Of a stretch of 64,000 nucleotides of DNA, positions 10,886 through 22,750 are shown piece after piece. How positions within the stretch are numbered: the first letter of the stretch is position 1; every line of letters begins with the position of its first letter. The translations under genes were made by a program, and so were the position numbers. The stretch covers positions 68,191,558 through 68,255,557 of the forward strand of contig NC_134825.1 of the NCBI RefSeq assembly GCF_004210375.1, given 5' to 3'. The notes beneath the pieces were generated by a model. The model was not told the origin of the DNA and made no database searches. It worked only from the letters and a program-made list of their open reading frames with translations. The stretch is from Tachypleus tridentatus (taxonomy: Eukaryota > Arthropoda > Merostomata > Xiphosura > Limulidae).

Positions 10886-11162
10886 ACAGTTGTTTTTTTT
10901 TTAATTACGCATTAAGCTACACCGCTTTTTTATTATTGTAAGCAAGCATACATTCGGCTGCGCTACCAGTGGAGGTTGCACACACAATAGTTCAATTCTG
11001 TTTGCTTTTCTCAAACACTGCATAAAGAAAGCATTTATTTGAATTTTATTTTTAGATTTTCTACACATAAATATCAACCTACCAGTTATGAAAAGAATTT
11101 TTCAAACATTAATGAAGCATCATTGAAAATTGTGTCATACAAATATATCTGTTTACGAAGGT
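10886..11162. repeat. SINE-B relic and truncated spacer
   Basis: Copy of 4113-4390 (minus SINE-B relic to about 10976, then spacer). It stops at GTTTACGAAGGTG, where a different T-block fragment begins, marking a recombination point between units. Confidence 0.55.
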
Positions 11163-11491
11163 GAATTTTGTGTTATTTAGCTCAATTGAAGGCAATAGAA
11201 GTATAATCATTCGTCTCGTTTAAGATGTACAAACCACCAGTGAGGTTCGAACTCATGACCGCTGGTTTACGAAACCAGTGCTTTACCTCTAAGTTATGAT
11301 AGCTTGTTATTTCGTTTGAAACATATAATTTATTTATGAAATTATACAGTATGTTTAATATCAACTTATCGTTCAAACTATTAATATAGCACTGTTAAAA
11401 CAATCACGTGTAAAATATAATATTAATAACATTTCTTCAACTACATTTCAAAGGTAAGGTATTGTACTGTTTCCTCCTCTGTTCAGGAATA
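11163..11491. repeat. Partial T block with tRNA copy d
   Basis: Only the part nearest the tRNA and its 5' flank is present. The sequence is closer to the CGT-type T blocks at 15.1, 19.6 and 25.5 kb than to the TGT-type block next to it. Confidence 0.6.
11233..11303 (-). pseudogene. tRNA-Thr(CGT) copy d, degraded
   Basis: Anticodon loop TTCGTAA gives CGT. The acceptor GCTATCA/TGGTGGT relies on three G-T pairs, and the D stem ACTT/AAGC and T stem (ATGAG/CTCAC) carry mismatches. No TTTT within about 40 nt downstream. Called a tRNA pseudogene. Confidence 0.6.
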
Positions 11492-11699
11492 TAATTTGTA
11501 AATTAATCGGGGACAGGTGTTTTGTACTATCTTCATCATATATGCAATACCTGACGAGTTCGCATAATAGTTTATTTTTTCTCCAACTTTTATCGAAATA
11601 TTTTATTGTAGTATGTAGAGCCTACATAGGTCTATATATGTTTTGTACCTTTTGAGGATGTTTTCAACTGTTACTCCATTGTTTTTTACCAGTTAGATT

Positions 11700-12320
11700 C
11701 CTACCATAGTTTGTTCTTCGCCAAATTTTTTGTTTTGTATTATTTATGGTTTGTCCATGTAAGTTTAGAATCATACGTTAATCCTAGAATTTTGTTGATG
11801 TAGTAGTTTGGAGAAGTGCTCCATTCATAAAATCTGTAGTTGTACCTTTTCACATTTCGTTCACTTTGAATATATGAGTTGCAGAGTTTTGCTGTGTTTA
11901 TTTTGATTCAAAACTTTTGGCAGTATTCGCATACTCTGTTTAGTTCCGATCGTATATTTGTGGTGAATATTGCTGGTGTTTTGACACTTTTCCAGTTTGC
12001 TTCATCATCAGCGAACTGTGATGAGTACCATAATAAGAGAATAGGGCTAAGAACCACTCTTTAAGAAACGTCGGTTTCTGGGTGAAGAACTCGAGCAAGT
12101 TCTCTCCATGGTTACTCTACATTGTTTGTTTTTCAAAACGTTAGAGAGCCAGCGAATAAACCCAGGCGATAGTCCAATTTCATTCATAGGGAATCGAAGA
12201 CCATTGTGCCATACAGTATCGAATGCCTTATCGATGTCGAGAAAGTAAGCGACATTGCATTCTTTTTTTATTAAATCTATTTATTATCTATTTCAGTTAA
12301 TCTTAGTAAGTGACATGCCT
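11700..12320 (-). pseudogene. LINE-J reverse transcriptase palm (FADD)
   Basis: Minus-strand translation across frames gives motif A as FLDIDKAFDTVWHNGL (about 12250-12200) and motif C as QFADDEANW, with FADD encoded by 12004-12015. Further on come INKILGLTYDSKLTW and RRTNYGRNLTGK, typical of the Jockey-group thumb region. RT makes cDNA from the element RNA at a nick in the target. All other LINE-J copies lack this ~530-bp stretch: their sequence jumps from GTTCTTCGCC to TTAAATCT. Not functional here because of frame breaks. Confidence 0.85.
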
Positions 12321-12337
12321 TTTGTCTAAGTTTTTGA

Positions 12338-12569
12338 CGGTTCGGCATGGCCAAGCGTGTTAAGGCGTGCGACTCGTAATCTGAGGGTCGAGGGTTCGCA
12401 TCCCCGTCGCGCCAAACATGCTCGTCCTTTCAGCCGAGGGGGCGTTATAATGTGACGGTCAATCCCACTATTCGTTGGTAAAAGAGTAGCTCTAGAGTTG
12501 GCGGTGGGATGTGATGACAAGCTGCCTTCCCTCTGTAGTCTTACACTGCTAAATTAGGGACGGCGAGCA
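12338..12569 (+). repeat. SINE-A inside LINE-J, first
   Basis: Head GGCATGGCCAAGCGTGTTAA, box-B-like GGTTCGCATCCC and the GTAAAAGAGTAGCTC body. The 3' tail is missing. The LINE-J stretch expected here (about 210 bp between TCTAAGTTTT and TGTAGCAAGGG) is absent, so insertion was followed by deletion. No target duplication is visible. Confidence 0.8.
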
Positions 12570-12731
12570 TGTAGCCAGGGTAGAACGATAAACGAAAATT
12601 GCTACTAGATGATCAAATAATTTCGAAGTGCCTTTTTCAAGACTATTTCTTATATGCTGTCACTATCTGGTGATTTGTTTTATGAAATCTTAACTGCTTG
12701 TTTGAGTTCTTGTAACGTAACGTTTTCGACA

Positions 12732-13005
12732 GGGGCCTGGCATGGCCTAGCGCGTTAAGGCGTGCGGTTCGTAATCTGAGGGTCGCTGGTTCGCGCCCCA
12801 GGTCGCGCCAAACATCCTCGCCCTCCCAGCTGTGGGGCGTTATAATGTGATTCAATCTCACTATTCGTTGGTAAAAGAGTAGCCCAAGAGTTGGCGGTGG
12901 GTGGTGATGAATAGCTGCTCTAGTCTTACACTGCTAAAATTAGGGACGGCTAGCACAGATAGCCCTCAGTAGATTTGTGCGAAATTCCAAAACCCAAACC
13001 AAACT
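12732..13005 (+). repeat. SINE-A inside LINE-J, second, with 10-bp target duplication
   Basis: Complete SINE from GGGGCCTGGCATGGCC to an AAACCCAAACCAAACT tail. GTTTTCGACA occurs at 12722-12731 and again at 13006-13015, a clean 10-bp duplication of LINE-J sequence. The antisense ORF 12643-12861 is spurious. Confidence 0.9.
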
Positions 13006-13659
13006 GTTTTCGACAAACATTAGCTTATTATAGTCATTTATGTTATTCGTGTTATTGTTGTTGATATTGACTGGGAAATATGGTTTGTATAATTCTGTAT
13101 TAATATGATATGATCGTTTACTGTATTATAAAATAGGTTTTCACGCCTGTGTCGTTGTGTTTTGAAAGTGTTTTGCAGTTGTTGTCTGAAGGCTTCTGCT
13201 TTTCTCTTGGTGTGTGCTAATGTGTTATTTTATTCTCGTATTGGGTATTTTTTTCTTGTGGTATCTTTGGTTCCCCTTTGTAACTGCGATCGAAACGTTC
13301 TAGGATCGGTTTTTTTTCGTTTAGTTATCCCATTTTTCTGGCCTCATTTTTTTTTTTCAGATACTGTTTATTGAGTTTTTTATTTCTTTGTTTCTTCTTG
13401 CCATAAACTGTCTTCTTAATTGTCTTCGTTGTTTTATTAGTGTTATAAGTTGTTTGTTTGTTTCTATGCGTTATTTATAGTTTTATGTTGTTCCTGTGGT
13501 ACAGTGTTAGTTGCTGCTTTTAGTCGGCACTCAGTGATTATTTGACTACAACTACCAACTTCTACTTTGTTGTTGGCTGTATGCTCAACATTTTCTGGTA
13601 ATATGTTGTCTAATTCTTTCTGATATTCTTGGCTATTAGCTTTCTGGCAATTGAATTTT

Positions 13660-14180
13660 GTATTGTTTAAAGGTTATATCTTTATGGGGAGCGAGATCGA
13701 AAGCACACCATATTGGTAGATGATAACTGTCAACATATTTTCCCACATTAAAACTTAATAACTTTTATCTGATATTAAAGGAGGTGGAGGCAGTTGCCTC
13801 AGGATATCACTTATATTTGTAGCATACGTAGTATGCGTAGGTTTACTGTCATTTTTAGGACGATGTTATTTTCATCAATGAATTGCAATAAGTGTCTTCC
13901 ATTTCTGTTGGTGGATTTACGTCCAAAGTTTTTATGTTTACTATTCAGATCACTTATTACAATTGTATTTTGGTAGTGGGAAAAGATGTTGTGGAATAGA
14001 TTTATGTCAATACATTTTGTTGGTGAACAGTAAATACCTGCTAGTGTTAAAAATGAATGGTTATCTAGCAGGATATCAACAATTATATTTTCATTATTAC
14101 CGTTCATTTTAATTTTGAGTAACTGAAAGAATGTTCTTATACAATAAAATAATTCCTCTGTTAGTATCATGGTTGTTTAT
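13660..14180 (-). pseudogene. LINE-J APE endonuclease fragment
   Basis: The minus-strand ORF 14170-13811 reads MILTEELFYCIRTFF, then LAGIYCSPTKCIDINLFHNI, then VISDLNSKHKNFGRKSTNRN and GRHLLQFIDENNI. This follows the APE-type endonuclease pattern: a GDFN-like strand, N..G repeats and a final SDHLP motif. Just beyond, YHLPIWCAFDL (about 13725-13690) keeps the catalytic His of SDHLP, which most other copies have lost. The enzyme nicks target DNA to prime reverse transcription. Frameshift after DENNI. Confidence 0.85.
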
Positions 14181-14700
14181 TCAAACTTTTCTAACTGGCG
14201 TAAAATTACATATTTTAAATTTATTGTTAACATAAACGGGTTTCACTTAGAATAATAATATCAGGTTTAATTACTATTATTATGTCTTCGATCTCGTGGT
14301 TCTTGGAAGTTAGTGAATCTTTGATGTTGATACCTAGAATTGTGAATTTGCTTTTAGTAAGTATCCAGTGATTGTTGTGGTATGTATGGCTTTCTTTATT
14401 ATTTTTTTTGCATCGCGTGTGAAGAGATCAAAGCAGTTTTTAGTTTGGGATGGATTTGTGTATTCTGCAATAAAATCTGTAAAGATGTTTTATTTATATT
14501 TACTATTAAACTTGTTTCGTCGTTTCTGCTCTCTTTTATTGTATGAGTGTTGTTCTCTTGGGTGTTTGTTGTGTCTGTGTTTTGTTAAGTTGTTGTGTAT
14601 TGTTTACTGTTTTGGTTGGGTTTCGTTGTTCTTTTGTGTGTGATTTTCGTTGTGTGATGTTTTCCTTCAGCCTTTCTGCATTTGTCACTGTATCTGTTGT

Positions 14701-15126
14701 TGTATTGCTTTTTGCTTTTCAAATTTATATGTCTCAAGGTGTTATAGCCTTCAGAGTATATAATCATTTCAGTGATTCATTGCATGAGCACATTTTACTG
14801 ATGTCACAACAGTACAAACTGCAACGCTAAGTGTCCTTTATGTGACATTTTAGTTTCTAATGATTGGCTGGTAGACAACACATTAGTGTACAGTTGTACG
14901 AATGGTAAGAACAAGTGACCCCTTCAGGCAGTCTTTGGTCTCTGTTCGTAGAGATTGTCCTGTTCTTTTATCCACGCGTAACCGGAATAAAAGTTTTCGG
15001 CAAGAAAAGAAGTCGGTTCTAATATGCCTCAGAATATGAATTATCTTTATAGACATTCCGATATAAGAGCGATAATTAACATAAAATTAATAAAAAATAA
15101 ATAAATAATGAAAATAAGAAAAACGG
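14701..15126 (-). repeat. U block, minus orientation
   Basis: Runs from TTGCTTTTCAAATTTATATG to the AATAAATAAATAATG end. It includes the ACATTAGTGTACAGTTGTAC target region that is unbroken here. Confidence 0.6.
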
Positions 15127-15832
15127 TGAATCCAAATGCAAATATTGTATTTTTCAGCCTAAAACTAGGTGCTCTAAGAAAGTAAAGAAACAAGGCTGGA
15201 AGTGGTGTCTTACATCATGTTTTCGAACCAGAAATTTCTATTTTTACTCCATGTCTTAGGTATTTGTCAAGTTTAGTAAAGTCAAACTCGGGATTTATAT
15301 TAATATAAAATTTTGGTAACACATATGTCAAAAACATGCTTATTCTAAAAGCAGTTTCGAAAATATTGATTTCCACAAGCTGTGTAACATTAATACAAGC
15401 ATGGAAAACGCAGTTTAATTTTTTAAACAAAGATGTATGTCTTAATGAAAATTTAAAATACGTAAAGAATGATGTATCGCCATCTTTATCCTAAAGTAAA
15501 TTTATATGAATTTGTTCAACTGGATATGATAGAAGTATAAGCATTCATCAAGTTAAAGGTGTGCAAACCACCAGTGAGGTTCGAACTCACGACCCCTGGT
15601 TTACGAAACCAGTGCTCTACCGCTGAGCTATGATGGCTCGTTGCTTTATTTGAAAATCGTATAATTTCGTTAAGAAACTATACAGTATGTTCAATATCAA
15701 CTTATCGTTCAAAATATTAATATAGCATTGTTAAAACAATCACACGTAAAAAATATAATATTAAGAACATATCTTCGACAGCATTTTCAACGGTAAGGTA
15801 TTGTGCTGTTTCCTCCTCTGTTCAGGTATATA
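15127..15832. repeat. T block (CGT type) with tRNA copy e
   Basis: About 6-10% visibly different from the TGT-type T blocks. The tRNA 3' flank lacks the TTTTATTTTC run, having CTTATACTTC instead. Passes directly into the LINE-J 3' end on the right. Confidence 0.7.
15567..15637 (-). tRNA. tRNA-Thr(CGT) copy e
   Basis: Acceptor GCCATCA/TGGTGGT closes with one outer G-T and one internal G-T pair. D stem GCTC/GAGC, anticodon stem CTGGT/ACCAG with loop TTCGTAA, and T arm GTGAG/CTCAC are all intact. Anticodon CGT reads ACG (Thr). Boxes A and B look usable. No T4 terminator within about 60 nt, unlike the TGT group, so pol III termination would be inefficient. Best-preserved CGT copy. Confidence 0.75.
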
Positions 15833-17995
15833 ATTTGTATATTAATCGCAGAGAGGTGTTCAGGACTATCTACATGCAATACATATCGAGTTCGCATAAT
15901 AGTTCATTTTTTCTCCACATTTTATCGAAATATTTTATTGTAGTATGTAGGGGTCTATCTACTATTGTTTGTGAGTTTGAATATTTATGCATAAACTTTG
16001 AAGAAGTGGTTTTTGGGCACTCTACGTGCTGTCGAAAGTAGTATATTTTATAATGACTCTTGTTTGGTTTAGAATTGTTCTTTGCTAACGTTAATCCACG
16101 CTGGAGCTGCATAGTATATTACAGTTATATACGTTTTGTATATTTTGAGGATGGTTTCAGCTGTTACTCCATTGTTTTTTTACCAGTTAGGCTCCTAGGA
16201 TAGTTTGTTTTCGCCTTATACTTTTGTTGTTAAATCTGATTATTATTGTTTCAGTTAACCTTACTAAGTGATATGCCTTTTGTCTAAGTTTTCTTAATCC
16301 GTTTTGTCTCTCGAGTAATTTTGACGTTATTTCCAAAAATGTGTAGAGTCTATTACTGATTATTCGTTCAAGAATTTTTCATACACAGCTGGTCAGGCTG
16401 ATTGGTCGATAACTGTTTGGTTTATTGGCTAGCATACCTTCTTTATGAAACATTAATGTATTAGCTTGCTTCCAAGAAACTGAGGTGTAGCAAGGGTAGA
16501 ACGATAAATGAAAAATTTCTAATAGATGATCAAATACTTTCAAAGTGCCTTTCTTGAAGAGAATTTCTTGTATGCCGTCCTTTTGTGGTGATTTGTTTCT
16601 TGAATTCTTAATTGATTGTTTGAGTTATGTTAATGTAAATTTTTAAGAAGGAGTAGATTATTATAGTCATTTATGTTGTGGTGTTATCGTTGTTAATATT
16701 GATTGGGAAATATGGTTTGGATAATTCTGTGTTATTTGTTACATGTCTGTTTGCTCTATTGTAAAAATAGGTGTTCACGTCTGGGTCGTTTTGTTTTGAA
16801 AGTGTTTTGTAGTTGTTGTCTGGAGGCTTCTGCTTTTTCTTTGTTTGTGTGCGCTAATGTGTTATTTTATTCTAGTGTTGGGTATTTTCTTGTTGTGGCT
16901 TCTTTGATGAGTCTTTATAGGTGCGACCGAAACTTTCTAGGATCGATTTGTTTGTTTTTTCGTTTAGTTGGAAGCAAATGTTATCCGATTTTTCTTCGTT
17001 TAACAATATAATATCTGGTCTCATTTTATTTCTCATACTGCTTATTTGTGTTTTTATTTCTTTGTCTCTTGTTGCCATGAACTGTCTTCTTAATTGTCTT
17101 TTCTTCTCTATGTTGTTAGTTGTTTGTTCGATTTCCATGCGTTATTTATAGTTTTATGTTGTTCGTATGGTACAGTATCCGATGCTGGTTTTGGTAGGTA
17201 CTGTGTGATTATTTGACTATAACTATCAACTTTTACTTTGTTGTTGGCTGTATGCTCAACATTTTCTGGTAATATGTTGTCTAATTTTTTCTGATATTTT
17301 TGTCAATTAGCTTAATTGCAATTAATTGGTCTTGTTTAAAGGTTATATCTTTATGGAGATCGAGATCAAAGGTACACCATATTGGTAGAAGATCACTGTC
17401 AACATCTTTTTCCACATTAAAATTTAATAACTTTTGTCTAATATTAAAGAGTGTGAGGCAGATGTCTAAGATATGTTTTGTATTTATAGCTTGCGTAGTA
17501 TGCGTAGGTGTAGGTGTTCTTGGGGGTTTGTTGTGTCTGTGTGTTTGTTAAGTTCTTGTGTATTGTTCACTATTTTGGTTTGGTTTTGTTCTTCTCTTGT
17601 GTGTGATTTTTGTTGTGTGATGTTTTCCTTCAGCTTTTCTGCATTTGTCACTGTATATGTTGTTGTAGCAGCGTGTGTTTCTTATGCAGTTGTGTTAGTT
17701 GTATCGTTTGGAATTAATCTTGTTGTTTTTATTTCATAGATATGTTGCTTTATTTTTTTGTACTTGTCGCAAACTTTGTAGTTTGCTGTGTGTGTTTTAT
17801 GCAGTTGCAACAATTAGGTTTTTCTTACTATTTTTTACAGACAAATATATGCTGCTTACCGCCATGTCCACGTCACCTCGGTGTTGTTAAACGTGCCGCT
17901 GATACGTGACCATATCTTTGGCAATTTTAGCATTGTATAACTACAATTGCTGGTGTTTTCAATTGCTCTACTTCAAAATTTTGGTACCACAGTTA

Positions 17996-18415
17996 CGACA
18001 GAAAGTGTTCGTACGCCTGCGTCGTGAGTAGTTTTGTTCGTCACAACTTAAAAAGTATCAAGATTAGGATAATGAAAGTAGAGTATATTATAAATATTCT
18101 TCTAACACACTTTTACATACATATTTATGTAAATTCAACGACAAATAAACTGTTTATAAACAAATAACGGAACATAAAAGAAGCAGAAAGTGTTCGTGCG
18201 TCCACTTTAATGTTTACTTGTGTGACATTACTTGGCGCAATCTCTCCTCATAGCCCTCCATGATCGTTTGACAGTACTGGTATTTTTTTCCATTCTTCTT
18301 TACAGAAGGCCTCCAACTCTTCCAAGTTTTTCCGATGACGCTGATAAACCCTGGTCTTCGACTCATGCCAAACGTTTTCAATTGGGTTGAGATCGGGTGA
18401 CTGTTATGGCCACTC
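17996..18415 (-). mobile_element. Tc1-like remnant (left end only)
   Basis: Matches the first ~420 bp of the Tc1-like element at 22502: terminal repeat CGACAGAAAGTGTTCGTACG after TA (17994-17995), inner repeat near 18186, and the last ~50 transposase codons. It stops at GGCCACTC and is followed by TATTTTTCTATTTTTC, then the host sequence that flanks the right end of the full copy. The right terminal repeat is wholly absent. Confidence 0.85.
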
Positions 18416-18642
18416 TATTTTTCTATTTTTCTTCTTGTTTTTCGTTTTCTCCTTATATTAATATCTTTATCATCATCAAAAGATGATAATTGTGTTTTGG
18501 CCACATTACATATGACCATGAATTGGGTATTATTAACTGCATTTGAAATTACATCTGATTTCTGGCTACCTGATGAACTAGATTTACTTAGCTTGTTTTT
18601 CAGGCCACTGGAAGGGCGTGCGTCTTGGTTTTTAGACGTCAT
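18415..18642 (-). pseudogene. LINE-J ORF1 N-terminus
   Basis: 75-codon open stretch starting MTSKNQDARPSSGLKNKLSK, Ser/Lys-rich, with FDDDKDINIRRKRKTRRK at the end. The ATG is at 18642. Equivalent starts lie at 24472 (minus), 36076 and 45765 (plus). ORF1 of Jockey-group LINEs is an RNA-binding protein; this part has no domain I recognise. Cut off by the Tc1 remnant. Confidence 0.75.
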
Positions 18643-18912
18643 GTTCTTTTTGTTCTAAGCGGTTGTCGCCATCGCTCCAGGTTAGACGACCCGCACTTTC
18701 GTCGTCCAGGTGAAGTCTTAGGCTTCGTCGCGTTTAACAGTTTCTCTAACTTATATGAGTATTTCTTAGTACTCTTTCGCCCACATAAGTGTAGATATCT
18801 CACTCAGAAGGAAGGTTAAAAGTTTTTTGTTTTTTTTTCCTGTATGTTCAGGAGCTTTTCTCCATTCTTCTTGCTTATTCTCACTGAAGGTCTCCTGATC
18901 TCATTGTTTAGA

Positions 18913-19165
18913 ATTGTTTGTTTGTTTTGAATTTCGCGCAAAGCCACATACGGATACGTGCGCTAGCCGACATTAATTTAACAGTGAAAGACTAAATGAA
19001 AGGCAACTAGTCTTTACCAACCGCCGCCAACTCTTTTACCGATAAATAGTGGGATTAACCTATCACATTGTAACAGCCCTACTATCGAAAGAGCGAGCAT
19101 GTTTGAACACGAAACCTCACATTACGATTCGAGAGTATTAACCACCTGACCACGCCTCTGAAAGT
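18913..19165 (-). repeat. SINE-A, minus strand
   Basis: Tail AAACAAACAAACAATTC touches the LINE-J 5' end. A short internal deletion is seen around GCCGCCAACTCTTTTACC compared with sister copies. Confidence 0.8.
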
Positions 19166-19204
19166 GTTCTACTTCAAAACGAAATAAAACAAAAATTAAC
19201 AGTA

Positions 19205-19637
19205 GCAAATTGTTTTTTATTTATTGCTTTTCAAATTTATATGTCTCAAGGTGTTATAGCCTTCAGAGTGCATAATCATTTCAGTGATTCATTGCATGAG
19301 CACATTTTTCACTGATGTCACAACAGTACAAATTGCAACGCTAAGTGTCCTTTATGTGACATTTTAGTTTCTAATGATTGGCTGGTAGACAACACATTAG
19401 TGTACAGTTGTACAGTAGTAAGAACAGGTGACCCTTCAGGCAGTCTTTGGTCTCTGTTCGTAGAGTTTGTCCTGTTCTTTTATCCACGCGTAACCGGAAT
19501 AAAAGTTTTCGGCAAGAAAAGAAGTCGGTTCTATTATGCCTCAGAATATGAATTATCTTTATAGACATTCCGATCTGAGAGCGATAATTAACATAAAATT
19601 ATTAAAAATAAATAAATAATGAAAATAAGAAAAACGG
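19205..19637 (-). repeat. U block, minus orientation
   Basis: As at 14701, preceded by the GTTTTATTTCGTTTTG strip. Confidence 0.6.
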
Positions 19638-20342
19638 TGAATCAAATGCAAATATTGTATTTTCCAGCCTAAAACTAGGTGCTCTAAGAAAGTAAAAAAA
19701 CAAGGCTGGAAGTGGTGTCTACATCATGTTTTCGAACCAGAAATTTCTACTTTGACTCCATGTCTTAGGTATTTGTCAAGTTTAGTAAAGTCAAACTCGG
19801 GATATATATTAATATTAGATTTTGGTAACACATATGTCAAAAACAGGCTTATTCTAAAAGCAGTTTCGAAGAAATTTATTTCCACAAGCTGTGTGACATT
19901 AATAGAAGCATTGAAAACGCAATTTAATTTTTTTAAACGAAAATGTCTATTTTAATGAAAATTTAAAATACGTGAAGAATGATGTATCGCGATCTTTATC
20001 CTAAACTAATTGCATATGAATGTGTACAATTGGATATGATAGAAGTATAAGCATTCATCAAGTTGAAGGTGTGCAAGCCACCAGTGACGTTCGAACTCAC
20101 GATCCCTAGTTTACGAAACCAGTGCTCTTCCTCTGAGCTATGATGGCTCGTTGCTTTATTTGAAAAACGTATAATTTCGTTAAGAAACTATACAGTATGT
20201 TTAATATCAACTTATCGTTCAAAATATTAATATAGCATTGTTAAAACAATCACACGTAAAAAATATAAGATTAAGAACATCTCTTCGACAACATTTTCAA
20301 CGGTAAGGTATTGTGCTGTTTCTTCCTCTGTTCAGGTATATA
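19638..20342. repeat. T block (CGT type) with tRNA copy f
   Basis: Sister of 15127-15832 in the ~4.5 kb duplication. Confidence 0.7.
20077..20147 (-). tRNA. tRNA-Thr(CGT) copy f, partly decayed
   Basis: Anticodon loop TTCGTAA (CGT). The anticodon stem has one G-T (CTGGT/ACTAG) and the T stem has a G-G clash at its inner pair (GTGAG/GTCAC). The D loop reads AGAGGAA instead of AGAGGTA. Acceptor GCCATCA/TGGTGGC intact. Doubtful function. Confidence 0.6.
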
Positions 20343-22750
20343 ATTTGTATATTAATCGCGGAGAGGTGTTCAGGACTATCTATATGCAATACCTATCGAG
20401 TTCGCATAACAGTTCATTTTTTCTCCACATTTTATCGAAATATTTTATTGTAGTATGTAGGGGTCTATCTACTATTGTTCGTGGGTTTGAATATTTATGC
20501 ATAAACTTTGAAGAAGTGGTTTTTGGGCACTCTACATGCTGTCGAAAGTAGTATATTTTATAATGACTCTTGTTTGATTTAGAATTGTTCTTTGCTAACG
20601 TTAATCCACGCTGGAGCTGCATAGTCTATTACAGTTATATACGTTTTGTATATTTTGAGGATGGTTTCAGCTGTTACTCCATTGTTTTTACCAGTTAGGC
20701 TCCTAGGATAGTTTGTTATTCGCCTGATAATTTTGTTGTAATAATCTAATTATTATTGTTTCAGTTAACCTTACTGAGTGATATGCCTTTTGTCTAAGTT
20801 TTCTTAATCCGTTTTGTCTCTCGAGTAATTTTGACGTTATTTCCAAAAATGTGGAGAGTCTATTACTGATTATTCGTTCAAGAATTTTTCATACACAGCT
20901 GGTCAGGCTGATTGTTCGATAACTGTTTGGTTTATTGGCTAGCATACCTTCTTTATGGAACATTAATGTATTAGCTTGCTTCCAAGAAACTGAGATGTAG
21001 CAAGGGTAGAACGATAAATGAAAAATTTCTAATAGATGATCAAATAATTTCGAAGTGCCTTTCTTGAAGAGAATTTCTTGTATGTCGTCCTTTTCTGGTG
21101 ATTTGTTTCTTGAATTCTTAATTGCTTGTTTGAGTTATGTTAATGTAAATTTTTAAGAAGCAGTAGATTATTATAGTCATTTATGTTGTGGTGTTATCGT
21201 TGTTAATATTGATTGGAAAATATGGTTTGGATAATTCTGTGTTATTTGTTACATGACTGTTTACTCTATTGTAAAAATAGGTGTTCACGTCTGGGTCGTT
21301 TTGTTTTGAAAGTGTTTTGTAGTTGTTGTCTGGAGGCTTCTGCTTTTTCTTTGTTTGTGTGCGCTAATGTGTTATTTTATTCTAGTGTTGGGTATTTTCT
21401 TGATGTGGCTTCTTTGGTGAGTCTTTATAGGTGCAACCGAAACTTTCTAGGATCGTTTTTTTTTTCGTTTAGTTGGAAGCAAATGTTATCCGATTTTACT
21501 TCGTTTAACAATATAATTTCTAGTCTCATTTTATTTCTCATACTGCTTATTTGTGTTTTTATTTCTTTGTCTCTTGTTGCCATGAACTGTCTTCTTAATT
21601 GTCTTTTCTTTTCTGTGTTATTAGTTGTTTTTTTCGATTTCCATGCGTTATTTATAGTTTTATGTTGTTCGTATGGTACAGTATCCGATGCTGGTTTTGG
21701 TAGGTACTGTGTGATTATTTGACTATAACTATCAACTTTTACTTTGTTGTTGGCTGTATGCTCAACATTTTCTGGTAATATGTTGTCTAATTCTTTCTGA
21801 TATTTTTGTCAATTAGCTTAATTGCAATTAATTGGTCTTGTTTAAAGGTTATATCTTTATGGAGATCGAGATCGAAGGTACACCATATTGGTGGAAGATC
21901 AATGTCAACATCTTTTTCCACATTAAAATTTAATAACTTTTGTCTAATATTAAAGAGTGTGAGGCAGATGTCTAAGATATCTTTTGTATTTATAGCTTGC
22001 GTAGTATGCGTAGGTCTAGGTGTTCTTGAGGGTTTGTTGTGTCTGTGTGTTTGTTAAGTTCTTGTGTATTGTTCACTATTTTGGTTTGGTTTTGTTCTTC
22101 TCTTGTGTGTGATTTTTGTTGTGTGATGTTTTCCTTCAGCTTTTCTGCATTTGTCACTGTATCTGTTGTTGTAGCAGCGTGTGTTTCTTATGCAGTTGTG
22201 TTAGTTATATCGTTTGGAATTGGTCTTGTTGTTTTTATTTCATAGATATGTTGCTTTATTTTTTTGTACTTCTCGCAAACTTTGTAGTTTGCTGTTTGTG
22301 TTTTATGCAGTTGCAACAATTAGGTTTTTCTTACTATTTTTTACAGACAAATATATGGTGCTTACCGCCATGTCCACGTCACCTCGGTGTTTTCAAACGT
22401 GCCGCTGATACGTGACCATATCTTTGGCAATTTTAGCATTGTATAACTACAATTGCTGGTGTTTTCAATTGCTCTACTTCAAAATTTTGGTACCACAGTT
22501 ACGACAGAAAGTGTTCGTACGCCTGCGTCGTGAGTAGTTTTGTTCGTCACAACTTAAAAAGTATCAAGATTAGGATAATGAAAGTAGAGTATATTATAAA
22601 TATTATTCTAACACACTTTTACATACATATTTATGTAAATTGAACGACAAATAAACTGTTTATAAACAAATAACGGAACATAAAAGAAGCAGAAAGTGTT
22701 CGTGCGTCCACTTTAATGGTCAGTTGTGTAACAATACTTGGCGCAATCTC

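Larger units (their letters stand above)
11492..14700 (-). mobile_element. LINE-J copy 3: the copy that keeps the RT palm
   Basis: Minus strand: ORF1 C-terminal part (14700-14520), APE endonuclease (14180-13660), linker (13560-13020), part of RT (12730-12570), RT palm (about 12320-11700) and RT tail (to 11492). Two SINE-A copies interrupt it. Its ORF1 joins directly to the U block near 14700, with SINE-A and the LINE 5' end lost. This is the most complete RT in the window, but frameshifted in several places. Confidence 0.85.
15833..18912 (-). mobile_element. LINE-J copy 4, minus strand, with a Tc1 remnant in ORF1
   Basis: Minus strand: ORF1 start at 18642 (MTSKNQDARPSSG), Tc1 remnant, ORF1 zinc-knuckle part (about 17940-17760), ORF1 3' end (to about 17515), endonuclease C-terminal half (about 17510-17290), linker (17220-16870), RT piece and C-terminal tail. 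The RT palm and the endonuclease N-terminal half are deleted. The plus-strand ORFs at 16703, 16921, 17300 and 17473 are antisense. Confidence 0.8.

Noticed and set aside
21213-21722. 169-codon ORF resembling a multi-pass membrane protein (Phe/Cys/Leu/Val-rich); similar ORFs at 897, 16703, 27940, 30697 and 40925
   Set aside because: All are antisense to the Lys/Asn/Thr-rich LINE-J linker and RT; hydrophobic bias comes from reading A-rich coding DNA backwards.
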